DNA from: JAAZPG01 sp012797375
GTDB taxonomy: Bacteria; Acidobacteriota; Aminicenantia; Aminicenantales; UBA4085
NCBI GenBank assembly: GCA_937868205.1
Contig: CALMMC010000146.1
Span: forward strand, 1 to 6,655
Direction: 5' to 3'
Length of the DNA stretch: 6,655 bases
Shown one piece after another: positions 1-6,500 of the stretch. Position numbers and translations under genes: made by a program. A model generated the notes under the pieces. That model ran no database searches. It had not been told where the DNA came from and saw only the letters and a list, made by a program, of their open reading frames with translations. How positions within the stretch are numbered: the stretch's first letter is position 1; each line of letters opens with the position of its first letter.

Positions 1-92
1 TGCTCTTACTTTGTTGTGTTGTAGTAGTCCGGCGACCACCGAGATCTACACCGAGTTGATCGTCGGCAGCATCAGATGTGTATAAGAGACAG
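1..92 (+). other. Sequencing adapter left in the assembly (non-biological)
   Basis: Bases 30-51 match the 3' part of the Illumina P5 oligo (CGACCACCGAGATCTACAC is intact). Bases 52-59 (CGAGTTGA) sit where the i5 index belongs. Bases 60-73 match the Nextera read-1 linker with one mismatch at base 71 (A where G is expected). Bases 74-92 are the exact 19-base Tn5 mosaic end AGATGTGTATAAGAGACAG. All parts are in the correct library order, which chance cannot explain. Bases 1-29 are not part of P5; bases 7-26 resemble the Oxford Nanopore leader adapter with errors. The genomic insert begins at base 93. Confidence 0.97.
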
Positions 93-536
93 ATGGTTCT
101 CCCTAAGCTCCCCACCGTCCGGGCCAAGCGCGACGTCGGCACGGCCCTTTCCGAGATCAACGTCACGCCGTTCGTCGACGTGATGCTCGTCCTGTTGGTC
201 ATCTTCATGGTCACGGCCCCGATGATGCAAAGCGGCATCGGGGTCGATCTTCCGACGGCGGAAACCGACACGGCCCCGGCCGAGGAGGGCCTGTCCATCA
301 CCCTCCGTCCCGACCAGTCCGTCTATATCGGGGACTCGATCATCAACATCAACCTCCTTGAACGCCAGCTTCAGGCCGCTTTCTACGGGAAAAGCAAGAA
401 AGTCGTCTACCTCCGGGCGGACAAGAGCCTCCCCTTCGGCTTCGTCATGGACGTCCTGGACATCGTCAAGAAAACAGGAGTCGAGGTGGTCGGCCTCATG
501 ACCCGGCCGGAGGAGAAGAAGGCCGGCCGAAAATGA
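93..536 (+). CDS. tolR: ExbD/TolR-family proton-channel subunit (5' end uncertain)
   Basis: Inner-membrane subunit that works with an ExbB/TolQ partner to turn proton flow into mechanical energy for a TonB or TolA protein. From the ATG at 93 it is 147 residues, a normal family length. It has a short basic cytoplasmic start, then the signature SEINVTPFVDVML (residues 20-32) leading into one membrane helix (about 28-44). Asp29 aligns with the proton-carrying Asp of TolR/ExbD. A periplasmic domain fills about 50-140. The stop overlaps the next start (ATGA, 533-536), which suggests translational coupling. A longer reading from a GTG at 78 is an artifact because its first five codons are adapter. 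Whether ATG 93 is the native start is unknown, since the upstream DNA and any ribosome site were lost. TolR is preferred over ExbD because tolB follows two genes later. Confidence 0.9.
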   Translation: MVLPKLPTVRAKRDVGTALSEINVTPFVDVMLVLLVIFMVTAPMMQSGIGVDLPTAETDTAPAEEGLSITLRPDQSVYIGDSIININLLERQLQAAFYGKSKKVVYLRADKSLPFGFVMDVLDIVKKTGVEVVGLMTRPEEKKAGRK

Positions 537-1357
537 CCTGGAGCGCCGCCGGCAGCGACCGGGCCTTCAAGCGGGCCCTTATCATTTCGGCCGCCGGCCA
601 CGTCATCCTGTTTTCCTTCATCATTCTCAATCCCTCCCTTCCCAAGAAGCCCTCGCCCAAGGGCGTCATCCATTACATTTCGATGGGGATGGTGGGAGGG
701 GGCGGGGGCGGACGAGGAGGCGGCGGCGACGGACGGCTCCCCGGCGGCGGGAGCAAAGCCGCGGGAGGAACGACGGCGGTCAGTCAAAGCAAGCCGGAAT
801 CCCTCCGCGACCTGACCGTTCCGGAGAAAGTCGTCCCCAAGACGGAATCCCGGCTTCGGTACCCCGTCGACGACAAGACGAAGCGCAAAGCCGCCGCCGA
901 AAAGAGGGCCTCCATCTCCAAGCCGGGTCCGGGAGGGAAGGCCGGAGCGTCCGGGTCGGCCGCCGGGACAGGCGGGGGCGGGGAAGGCGGCACCGGCCTG
1001 ACCATCGGTCCCGGAGGCGCCGGTTCGGGCGGCGGGTTCGGGGAGGGATTCGGCGACGGCCTGGCCGAATTCCCTTACGCCTATTACCTCCTCCGCGTCC
1101 GGGATGAAATCACGGTCAACTGGTTTCCCGGCAGCATCGACCCCGGGCCCAACAACGTTCTCCAAACCCTCGTTTATTTCCGGATCTACCGCAACGGTTC
1201 GATCTCCACGATCGAAATCAAGCAGTCCAGCGGTCTCCGGGCCTTTGACCTGATCGCCGTCCGGGCGGTCGCCAACGCCGCCCATTTCCCCCCTCTCCCC
1301 GACGATTACGACGGGGAATACTTGGGGATCAATCTCCTCTTCGAGCATGCCCGATGA
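533..1357 (+). CDS. TonB/TolA-like energy-transducing protein with glycine-rich linker
   Basis: This 274-residue protein probably spans the periplasm and passes energy from the TolQ/TolR-type motor to the outer envelope. It has a short cytoplasmic basic start, one membrane helix (about 14-33), a long low-complexity linker (about 53-177), and a C-terminal TonB/TolA-type domain (about 178-272). That domain is marked by YYLLRVRDEITVNWFPG near 184-200, the SSG..AFD..AVRAV core (232-246) and FPPLP (252-256). The linker has two glycine blocks (55-80 and 145-176) around a charged Lys/Glu/Arg segment (88-131). TonB linkers are usually Pro/Glu/Lys-rich and TolA linkers are long Ala/Lys helices, so this type is unusual. 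The ATG overlaps the tolR stop, with AGAAGG about 10 bases upstream. The position between tolR and tolB suggests the TolA role, while the C-terminal domain reads more like TonB. No symbol is assigned. Confidence 0.85.
   Translation: MTWSAAGSDRAFKRALIISAAGHVILFSFIILNPSLPKKPSPKGVIHYISMGMVGGGGGGRGGGGDGRLPGGGSKAAGGTTAVSQSKPESLRDLTVPEKVVPKTESRLRYPVDDKTKRKAAAEKRASISKPGPGGKAGASGSAAGTGGGGEGGTGLTIGPGGAGSGGGFGEGFGDGLAEFPYAYYLLRVRDEITVNWFPGSIDPGPNNVLQTLVYFRIYRNGSISTIEIKQSSGLRAFDLIAVRAVANAAHFPPLPDDYDGEYLGINLLFEHAR
685..1047 (+). repeat. G-rich low-complexity DNA encoding the glycine linker
   Basis: Two stretches of the coding strand meet the usual four-run G-quadruplex pattern. One is at 685-708, with runs of 4, 3, 5 and 5 G separated by 5, 1 and 1 bases. 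The other is at 1027-1047, with runs of 3, 3, 4 and 3 G separated by 4, 3 and 1 bases. They lie in the two glycine blocks of the TonB/TolA-like gene. The G-richness follows from GGN glycine codons in a GC-rich genome, so a structural role is possible but not shown. Such tracts are also prone to indel errors in long-read data, yet the reading frame stays open through both. Confidence 0.5.
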
Positions 1358-2655
1358 AAAAAAACGTCCTTGTCACGATCATCCTTTTTCTGTCCGCGGC
1401 CGGCGGGGCCTCCGCCCAGCAGGAATTCAACATGCGGATCACCGAAGGAATGCCGGCCGTGGCCTTCGCTCTCCCGCCGTTCGTCGCCGCCCCGGCGGCC
1501 AAGGACGCGGCTGCCGAGATTCACTCCGTCCTCGAGGCCGACATCCGCTACACCCGGATCTTCGAGCTTCTTCCGAAGTCGTATTACGGATACATCCGGC
1601 CGCTGACCGACCCGAACAGTCCCGAGTTCAAGGATTGGGAATCCATCCAAGCCAACGTTCTTCTCACCGGCCGGGTGGAAGCCGAGCCGGAGGGAGGGAT
1701 CATCTTTTCCTGGGTTCTGTACGACGTCAAATCGAAGCGCACGATCATCGCCCCGCGGCGTTTTCAGTACAAGGATAAAAATCTCCGCTACCTGGCCCAC
1801 GCGACGGCCGATGAAATTATGAAAGCGTACGGCGAAAAGCCGATTTTCACCTCGAAAATCGCTTTTGTCAGCAACCGGGACCGCAACGAGGAAATCTATC
1901 TCATGGATTACGACGGGGCCAACCAGACCCGCCTCATCTACAACCAAGTCAACGATTCCAATCCCGCCTGGGACCCGGGAGGCAAGCGCTTGGCCTACAG
2001 CTCCTGGCAGAACCTGGTTGTCGGAGTTTATATCCTCGACGTCTTCGAGAAAGCCCGGGCCCGCACGCCTGTCTCCCTCAAAGGGCAGAATTACACCCCG
2101 GCCTGGTCGCCGGACGGGAAAAAGCTGGCCTTTTCCTCCTCCATGAACGGAAACCACGAAATCTATGTCGCCGATATCGAGTCCAACCCCACGAGGGTCG
2201 GACGCATCAAGCAGCTGACCTTCAATCCGGCGGTGGACATCGCCCCCTCCTGGTCCCCCAACGGCCGGGAAATCGTCTTCACCTCGGACCGCAGCGGAAC
2301 GACCCAGATCTACATCATGGACGCCGAGGGCGGCAACGTCCGCCGGATCTCCTTCGGAGCCAACCATCACGACGCCCCCGCCTGGTCGCCCAACGGAGAC
2401 AAGATCGTCTATGTCGCCCGGGTGGACAACGCCTTCGATCTCTACCTGTACAACATCCGGTCCGGGCAGATTTCCAAGCTGACCGAAATCTACGGCCGGA
2501 ACGAATCTCCCTCCTGGTCCCCCGACGGCCGCCACATCCTCTTCACCTCCAACGTCAGCGGCCGGAACCAAATCCACGCGATCGACGTCGACGGCCGCAA
2601 TTTCCGCAAGCTGACGTCCATGGGGGAAAACAAGCTCGCCGACTGGTCAAACTGA
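1354..2655 (+). CDS. tolB: TolB, periplasmic beta-propeller protein of the Tol-Pal system
   Basis: Periplasmic TolB links the inner-membrane Tol motor to peptidoglycan-associated lipoprotein and helps keep the outer membrane attached during division. The protein is 433 residues, typical of TolB. A Sec signal peptide (MKKN, hydrophobic 5-15, cleavage likely after the ASA at 19-21) precedes the N-terminal alpha/beta domain (about 25-160). From about 165 come PD40/WD40-like blades, each with a [NP]xW[SD]P[DN]G motif: NPAWDPGG (203-210), PAWSPDG (249-255), PSWSPNG (298-304), PAWSPNG (342-348) and PSWSPDG (386-392), plus SNRDRNEEIYLMD at 173-185 as the opening strand pair. The ATG overlaps the previous stop as ATGA. 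There is no strong Shine-Dalgarno, so translation probably depends on coupling. No pal gene follows. Confidence 0.93.
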   Translation: MKKNVLVTIILFLSAAGGASAQQEFNMRITEGMPAVAFALPPFVAAPAAKDAAAEIHSVLEADIRYTRIFELLPKSYYGYIRPLTDPNSPEFKDWESIQANVLLTGRVEAEPEGGIIFSWVLYDVKSKRTIIAPRRFQYKDKNLRYLAHATADEIMKAYGEKPIFTSKIAFVSNRDRNEEIYLMDYDGANQTRLIYNQVNDSNPAWDPGGKRLAYSSWQNLVVGVYILDVFEKARARTPVSLKGQNYTPAWSPDGKKLAFSSSMNGNHEIYVADIESNPTRVGRIKQLTFNPAVDIAPSWSPNGREIVFTSDRSGTTQIYIMDAEGGNVRRISFGANHHDAPAWSPNGDKIVYVARVDNAFDLYLYNIRSGQISKLTEIYGRNESPSWSPDGRHILFTSNVSGRNQIHAIDVDGRNFRKLTSMGENKLADWSN

Positions 2656-2739
2656 TCCGGTCGTCCTGATCATGAAGCCCAAGGCCTCGATTTCCCGTTC
2701 TCTCCGTGGTACATTGGCCGTAAAGAAGGGAAAATCTCC
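2656..2739 (+). other. Short gap between tolB and the membrane protein gene
   Basis: These 84 bases hold the ribosome site of the next gene (AGAAGGG at 2724-2730, 9 bases before its ATG). I see no clear terminator hairpin with a T tract and no convincing promoter. TACATT near 2711 is a weak -10 candidate without a good -35. The next gene could be transcribed from the tol promoter or from a weak one of its own. Confidence 0.5.
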
Positions 2740-4782
2740 ATGGGATTCAAGGGGGCGACGGCCTGGACAACCGTTCTTTCCCGATCATCGCCGGAGACCT
2801 GGTTCCGCCGGCTGAGCGGCGGCCTGATTTTTTTAGCTCTCGTCCAAGTTCTCACCATTGCCCTGAGCCTGGCTCATATCGTCATTTCGCAGGCCGCCGC
2901 CCTGGCGGTTCTGGCCGCGGCGGCCGCCGGAGCCTGGGGTTTCGACCGGCTTTTCCGCCGATTCCCTGAAACGGGGCCGAACGAGACCGCCGCCCCGTCT
3001 CCCCTGGCTCCGATCCTGCGCGGAGTCATCCCGATTCTCCTCGCCCTTCTGGGCTTGACCGTCATCGTCGCTTATTTCCATCCTTATCTCTTCGGCGATT
3101 GCCTGATCTACCATCTGCCGGCCGTTCATTACTGGAGCGAAAAAGGCTTTGTCCACTGGGTCGCCCCGCAACCTTTGAAGCCCTTCTTCACCGATCTCTT
3201 CATCAACGGCTATCCCAAGGCCGCCGAATTGATGGGCTTCGTCGTCGTTCAGGCGACGGGGATCTCCGGGCTGGTTCATCTCCTCAACGCCTGGTTTCTG
3301 GCGATCGGAATCAGCGGCACGGCCCTTATCGCCTCAAGCCTGGGGGCCTCGGCGGAAGCTTCGCTGACCGCCGGTCTGCTCTTCGCTCTGGCGCCGGTCC
3401 ATATCCAGCAGTTGAACGGGACATATGTGGATTCGGCTTTCGCCTCGGCGGTGGTCGCTCTCTTCGCCGTTTTGTCCCGCCTGGCCGCCGGCACGCGCGG
3501 TCGATTCGCCGCTTGGGATGAAGTCGCCGTTTTCGGCGCCGGCGCCGGCCTGGTCCTCGGCCTCAAGAGCTCGGGAATCCTTCCGGCGGGTGTGGCCGGA
3601 GCGGCCGCGGTGATCGTTCTCGGACTTCACCGGCGGAGATTGCCGGCCGAATCCCGGCGGGCGGCGAATCTTCGGACCTGGGCCTGGATTCCCGTTGTTT
3701 TCCTCATCTCCGCCCTGGTCGGCGGCTATTGGTACGCTCGAAACCTCGCCCACACCGGAAATCCGGCTTACCCCCTGACGCTGAAAATCGGTGACCCCGG
3801 TCGATCCGCCAAATCGGTTGATTTTATCTTGAACAAGGCCGCCAACACTCCCCCCGTGATCAGGAACTGGCCGGGCTGGAAGCAGGTGGCTTATGTCTGG
3901 ATGCAGGGCGGCCCGGCTCACTGGCCGTATTCGGTCTGCAGCGCCAGCGGTCGCTTGGGAGGGCTCGGCCTTCTCTGGCTTTTGGGATGCCTCCCGGCCG
4001 TCATCCTCGCCTGTTTAACCGGGAAAAAATCCGGGCCGCCTCCCGGCTTGCGCCGAGCCCGGATCACGCTCCTCCTCTGCGCGGCCCTGGTTTTTCTTTT
4101 GACGCCGATGCATTGGTGGGCCCGGTATACGGTGTGGCCGCTTGGAATCGGTTTGCCCTTCCTCGTCCTCGTTCTCGACAAATTTTGGGAAAGCCGCGGC
4201 CGGAAATGGATCGCCTCCTGGGCGATCCTTCTGGCCGCCGTTTTTCTCGCGGAAACGGCGGCGGGAATCATGTGGCTGGCCGGAGCCAGCGGAATCGACT
4301 GGTATGGGGGACAGACTGCTTTTCCCGCCGAACGGAAGATCGGCTTCGACCGGCTGACTTGGAGCCGCCCCTTCATGACGATCGACGAGACCCGCCGCGG
4401 CGCCGCGTATCGCCGAATGAAAGGCGATTTCGAGCCCGTTCTCCTCGGACCTTTGAATCAACAGAGGGTTCTCTCCCCGCCGATGACGGCCATGTTCGGG
4501 ATGGTCTGCGATCCGCTGGGCCGACGCCGGGTTTTCGTGACGGATTTTCCACACCTTCAAGGCCTGAGGAAATTACGGCGTTTCCTTAGGGAAAACAAGA
4601 TCCGTTACGCGATCTGGGACGCCTCCGCCGCCCAAATCCCGCCCTTCGACCGATTATGCCTCCGCAAGGAAAACGACGGAACATACCGGTATTTCATTTT
4701 CGAGGAGCCGGAAGACCCGGCCGGGAAAAAGGAAACGATCTCTCCCCCCTTGTCCGCGGAGACAGTGAAAACCGCGGAGTGA
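2740..4782 (+). CDS. Multi-pass membrane glycosyltransferase-like protein (GT-C type)
   Basis: A 680-residue integral membrane protein with roughly 11-12 hydrophobic segments between residues 28 and 512, then a soluble tail of about 165 residues. It resembles GT-C enzymes (GT39/ArnT/PMT-like), which move a sugar from a polyprenyl-phosphate donor on the periplasmic side. Supporting motifs are FGDCLIYHLPAVHYW (118-132) after the third hydrophobic segment, whose Asp120 sits where GT-C enzymes keep their catalytic acid; LNGTYVDSAFA (225-235); WYARNLAHTGNPAYP (331-345), a pattern I associate with this membrane glycosyltransferase group; and WWARYTVWP (459-467) before a late helix. The ATG at 2740 is preceded by AGAAGGG at 9 bases. 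Acceptor and sugar cannot be read from the sequence. An O-antigen-ligase-like or other polyprenyl-linked glycan enzyme is an alternative. The neighbouring tol genes suggest envelope work but not a shared pathway. Confidence 0.7.
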   Translation: MGFKGATAWTTVLSRSSPETWFRRLSGGLIFLALVQVLTIALSLAHIVISQAAALAVLAAAAAGAWGFDRLFRRFPETGPNETAAPSPLAPILRGVIPILLALLGLTVIVAYFHPYLFGDCLIYHLPAVHYWSEKGFVHWVAPQPLKPFFTDLFINGYPKAAELMGFVVVQATGISGLVHLLNAWFLAIGISGTALIASSLGASAEASLTAGLLFALAPVHIQQLNGTYVDSAFASAVVALFAVLSRLAAGTRGRFAAWDEVAVFGAGAGLVLGLKSSGILPAGVAGAAAVIVLGLHRRRLPAESRRAANLRTWAWIPVVFLISALVGGYWYARNLAHTGNPAYPLTLKIGDPGRSAKSVDFILNKAANTPPVIRNWPGWKQVAYVWMQGGPAHWPYSVCSASGRLGGLGLLWLLGCLPAVILACLTGKKSGPPPGLRRARITLLLCAALVFLLTPMHWWARYTVWPLGIGLPFLVLVLDKFWESRGRKWIASWAILLAAVFLAETAAGIMWLAGASGIDWYGGQTAFPAERKIGFDRLTWSRPFMTIDETRRGAAYRRMKGDFEPVLLGPLNQQRVLSPPMTAMFGMVCDPLGRRRVFVTDFPHLQGLRKLRRFLRENKIRYAIWDASAAQIPPFDRLCLRKENDGTYRYFIFEEPEDPAGKKETISPPLSAETVKTAE

Positions 4783-4916
4783 GGCCCGCGCCCGGGACGG
4801 GACGTCACGCGGCTCCATTTCCGATTGAAAACGGCCCGGTAAATCCGGAGGACGTCCGCAACGCCCGAAGGGAACCCGGCTCTCCGGCGGAGGGGTGGAG
4901 ACGTCTTTACACGATG

Positions 4917-5000
4917 AAGCGGGATCTCCCTCCGGCCGTCTCTCCCCGAAAGAACGCCGATTTGCGCCTCCCGAAAAGACCGGTGAAATCGCCCGGACAG
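4917..5000 (-). pseudogene. Relic of a transposase N-terminus related to the adjacent IS
   Basis: Reading the minus strand from 5000 down to 4917 gives a 28-codon stretch containing FHRSFREAQIGVL and, later, RREIPL. It lines up without gaps with residues 1-28 of the neighbouring transposase (LHKSFRDAQIRDL and RKEIKL). By my hand count 13 of 28 residues and 51 of 84 bases are identical. Many differences are at third positions (TCT/TCC, TTT/TTC, GCG/GCC, CAA/CAG), as expected for sequences that diverged as coding DNA. The aligned first codon is CTG where the intact gene has ATG. Similarity fades after residue 28, and fewer than 140 bases remain before the glycosyltransferase stop, so a full transposase cannot fit. 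I infer a truncated remnant of an older, related element. Chance similarity is the alternative. Confidence 0.5.
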
Positions 5001-5040
5001 GGGAAACCGTCCCTTCCTCATTCGCGGACCATTCCCAAGA

Positions 5041-5063
5041 AGCGGATTCACCCGCTGATCCGC
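5041..5063 (+). terminator. Small hairpin, possible weak terminator
   Basis: GCGGAT at 5042-5047 can pair with ATCCGC at 5058-5063 around a 10-base loop. A competing fold pairs AGCGG (5041-5045) with CCGCT (5052-5056). The sequence after it (CTTATTTCCCC) is only partly T-rich, so a factor-independent terminator for the operon on the left is possible but weak. Confidence 0.2.
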
Positions 5064-5133
5064 CTTATTTCCCCGTAAATTAATCCATTTTATTATTCGC
5101 GCAACCGGTGAGACGATCCGAATGTTAGCAAAC

Positions 5134-5150
5134 TTTTAAAAGTGGACTGT
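5134..5150 (+). repeat. Outer left terminal repeat of the IS
   Basis: The motif TTTTAAAAGTGGACTGT. Its last 16 bases are the exact reverse complement of 6501-6516 at the right end. The outer pair is marked by an AAACTTT core before the AAAAG and by the suffix GGACTGT. ACTTTTAAAAGT at 5132-5143 is also a perfect 12-base palindrome. Probably a transposase-binding site. Confidence 0.8.
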
Positions 5151-5152
5151 CG

Positions 5153-5173
5153 TAAAGTTTAAAAGCGGACTCC
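5153..5173 (+). repeat. Inner left terminal repeat of the IS
   Basis: A 21-base repeat containing AAAGTTTAAAAGCGGACTCC. It is the reverse complement of 6468-6488 with one mismatch (C in GCGG versus T). The inner pair carries AAAGTTT and the suffix GGACTCC, unlike the outer pair. It overlaps the end of the transposase gene: the stop codon (5159-5161, minus strand) and the last residues VRF lie inside it. Confidence 0.85.
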
Positions 5174-6421
5174 TTCGAAGTCCTCGAGTTTAGCCCGTTG
5201 AGTTCCCAGATAGGTCTTTTCATGCCAGAAGCGGATCTCGGCAAGGTCCTGATCTCGGCGAAAGACGATCCGCATCTGAACCGGCTCTCGAGGATCGACG
5301 CCTTTGAGTCTGAAGCTCAGATCGCGGATCCGGACCGTCCGGTAGGCATCTACGACCCTTTCCAAGCGGAGACAGAAGATGTCCTTTGTGGAGAGGAAGG
5401 GGGGAGGGATCATGAACTCGCGGAACAGACTCCGCTTCTCTTTTCTGGCCCGCTGGAAGCGGACTGCGGGGATTTCCCCGGTGGTCGAGTGGACCTGGCG
5501 GTTGTTGTAACGTTCCAGTTCGGCCCGGAGGACCTGTCGGCCCTCGTCGATCGTCCGGACATCCTCGCGGGAACAGGTTCGGACGAGCCGGTCCTGGAGC
5601 CAACCATAGGGGCGTTCGATTTTGCCCTTGGCTTGAGGGGAGAGAGCATGGCGGACCTCGATCCCCAGGTCGCGGATGACTTGTTTCCATTGGGGATCGA
5701 CGCCATCGGTGAGGAGATGGTGCCGTCGGCAGTGGGAGTCCCGGCCCTGGACGAAGCGGAAGATGGAGTGGGAGTCGGTGTAGAAGCTGAAGGGGATGCC
5801 CCAGCATAAAATCAGGCTTTCCAGGGCGCTGATGTGGTCCCAACTGGTCTCACGCTCGGCCAGGTCGGCATAGAGGATATAGCGGCTGTGGTCGTCGAGA
5901 CTGGTGATGAGATGCCATTTGGTCCCAGCCGCGGGAGCCCAGAGGTGATGAGAGCTGTCGTGCTGGATGAGCTCACCAATATAGTTGGTCAGAACCTCGC
6001 GGGTGTGAGCCCTCCGGACTGGCTTACGGAGATAGAAACCTCCGGACTTGGCCTTCCTGATGATTGTTGGAACGGAGACTCTCTGCCCGTACTGATCGCG
6101 GAGCCGGTCCCGAATATAGGAGTAGTTATAACTCCAGAGTTTGATCTGGGGATCAAGAATGAGCTTTTTTTCGATCCGAAGTTCACGGAGGATGTTTTCC
6201 TCGATCTCCGGAGCGATGCGATGAGGGGCGTTACAACGGCGATAGTTGACCGTGAACCCCTCTGGATCCTCCTTGTAACGATTGAGCAGAGCAAAGATTC
6301 GGCTGCGGCCGATCTTGAAGATGGCGGTCAGATGGGCAAGCTTGATCTCCTTGCGAGTATACCGAGCAAAAAGATCCCGGATCTGGGCGTCCCGGAAGGA
6401 CTTGTGAAGCTGTTTGGGCAT
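5159..6421 (-). CDS. DDE (rve integrase-fold) transposase
   Basis: A 420-residue enzyme that cuts and joins the ends of its own insertion sequence. An N-terminal helix-turn-helix region (about 8-50, with SFRDAQIRDL and FKIGRSRIFALLNRY) is followed by a linker and a retroviral-integrase-like core (about 145-310). The core has Asp155 in ELIQHDSSHH, Asp216 in FYTDSHSIFR and Glu269 in SPQAKGKIER, which fit the catalytic triad. The second-to-third spacing is 52 residues, longer than the 35 of classic IS3/IS481 enzymes. HSTTGEIP (311-318) and a beta-rich C-terminal domain (about 340-415) follow. The ATG has a strong Shine-Dalgarno (AAGGGAGG, minus strand, 6429-6436) at 7 bases. The frame is unbroken and the triad complete, so it may be active. 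The group is probably ISNCY/IS1202-like, with IS481-like as the alternative. Confidence 0.92.
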   Translation of the reverse strand: MPKQLHKSFRDAQIRDLFARYTRKEIKLAHLTAIFKIGRSRIFALLNRYKEDPEGFTVNYRRCNAPHRIAPEIEENILRELRIEKKLILDPQIKLWSYNYSYIRDRLRDQYGQRVSVPTIIRKAKSGGFYLRKPVRRAHTREVLTNYIGELIQHDSSHHLWAPAAGTKWHLITSLDDHSRYILYADLAERETSWDHISALESLILCWGIPFSFYTDSHSIFRFVQGRDSHCRRHHLLTDGVDPQWKQVIRDLGIEVRHALSPQAKGKIERPYGWLQDRLVRTCSREDVRTIDEGRQVLRAELERYNNRQVHSTTGEIPAVRFQRARKEKRSLFREFMIPPPFLSTKDIFCLRLERVVDAYRTVRIRDLSFRLKGVDPREPVQMRIVFRRDQDLAEIRFWHEKTYLGTQRAKLEDFEGVRF

Positions 6422-6446
6422 AGATATACCTCCCTTCAGTTCTGGA

Positions 6447-6475
6447 GATATATCCCGACCTTTTGGAGGAGTCCA
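6447..6475 (-). promoter_or_regulatory. Likely transposase promoter using the inner repeat as -35
   Basis: On the minus strand TGGACT (6475-6470) and TATATC (6452-6447) are separated by 17 bases, each matching 4 of 6 positions of the sigma70 consensus. The -35 lies within the inner right repeat. A transposase bound to that repeat would cover the promoter, so self-repression is plausible, but this is inferred. Confidence 0.45.
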
Positions 6476-6488
6476 CTTTTAAACTTTA
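6468..6488 (-). repeat. Inner right terminal repeat of the IS
   Basis: Partner of 5153-5173, identical in reverse complement at 20 of 21 bases. It begins with GGAGTCCACTTTTAAAC on the plus strand. It also forms a direct repeat with the outer right copy: 6470-6492 and 6503-6525 agree at 22 of 23 bases, 33 bases apart, differing only in AAACTTT versus AAAGTTT on the plus strand. Confidence 0.85.
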
Positions 6489-6500
6489 AATGCCCTAAAA

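Larger units (their letters stand above)
4783..5122 (+). other. Gene-poor region between the glycosyltransferase gene and the IS
   Basis: No intact gene is supported here. Open frames on both strands lack good ribosome sites and resemble GC-driven open frames. Three things stand out: a minus-strand stretch that translates into a transposase-like N-terminus (4917-5000, listed separately), a small hairpin at 5041-5063, and an AT-rich island at about 5075-5099 in otherwise GC-rich DNA. That island may once have lain just upstream of the promoter now found right of the IS. Confidence 0.6.

Noticed and set aside
407..1348. Long minus-strand open frame opposite tolR and the TonB/TolA-like gene
   Set aside because: Low-complexity Gly/Pro/Arg/Asp translation without domain motifs; it mirrors two well-supported plus-strand genes in GC-rich DNA.
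1306..2577. 423-codon minus-strand open frame opposite tolB
   Set aside because: Its repeating VGGPGGG-type pattern is the antisense of the beta-propeller motifs; tolB is clearly the real gene.
4801..4905. Three GACGTC palindromes about 50 bases apart (4801, 4851, 4900)
   Set aside because: GACGTC is frequent elsewhere in this GC-rich window and the flanks are not conserved between the copies, so the spacing is probably chance.
4656..5078. Plus-strand open frame, including a 54-codon version from ATG 4914
   Set aside because: It overlaps the glycosyltransferase end, has no well-spaced ribosome site, gives a basic Pro-rich translation without motifs, and runs opposite the transposase relic.
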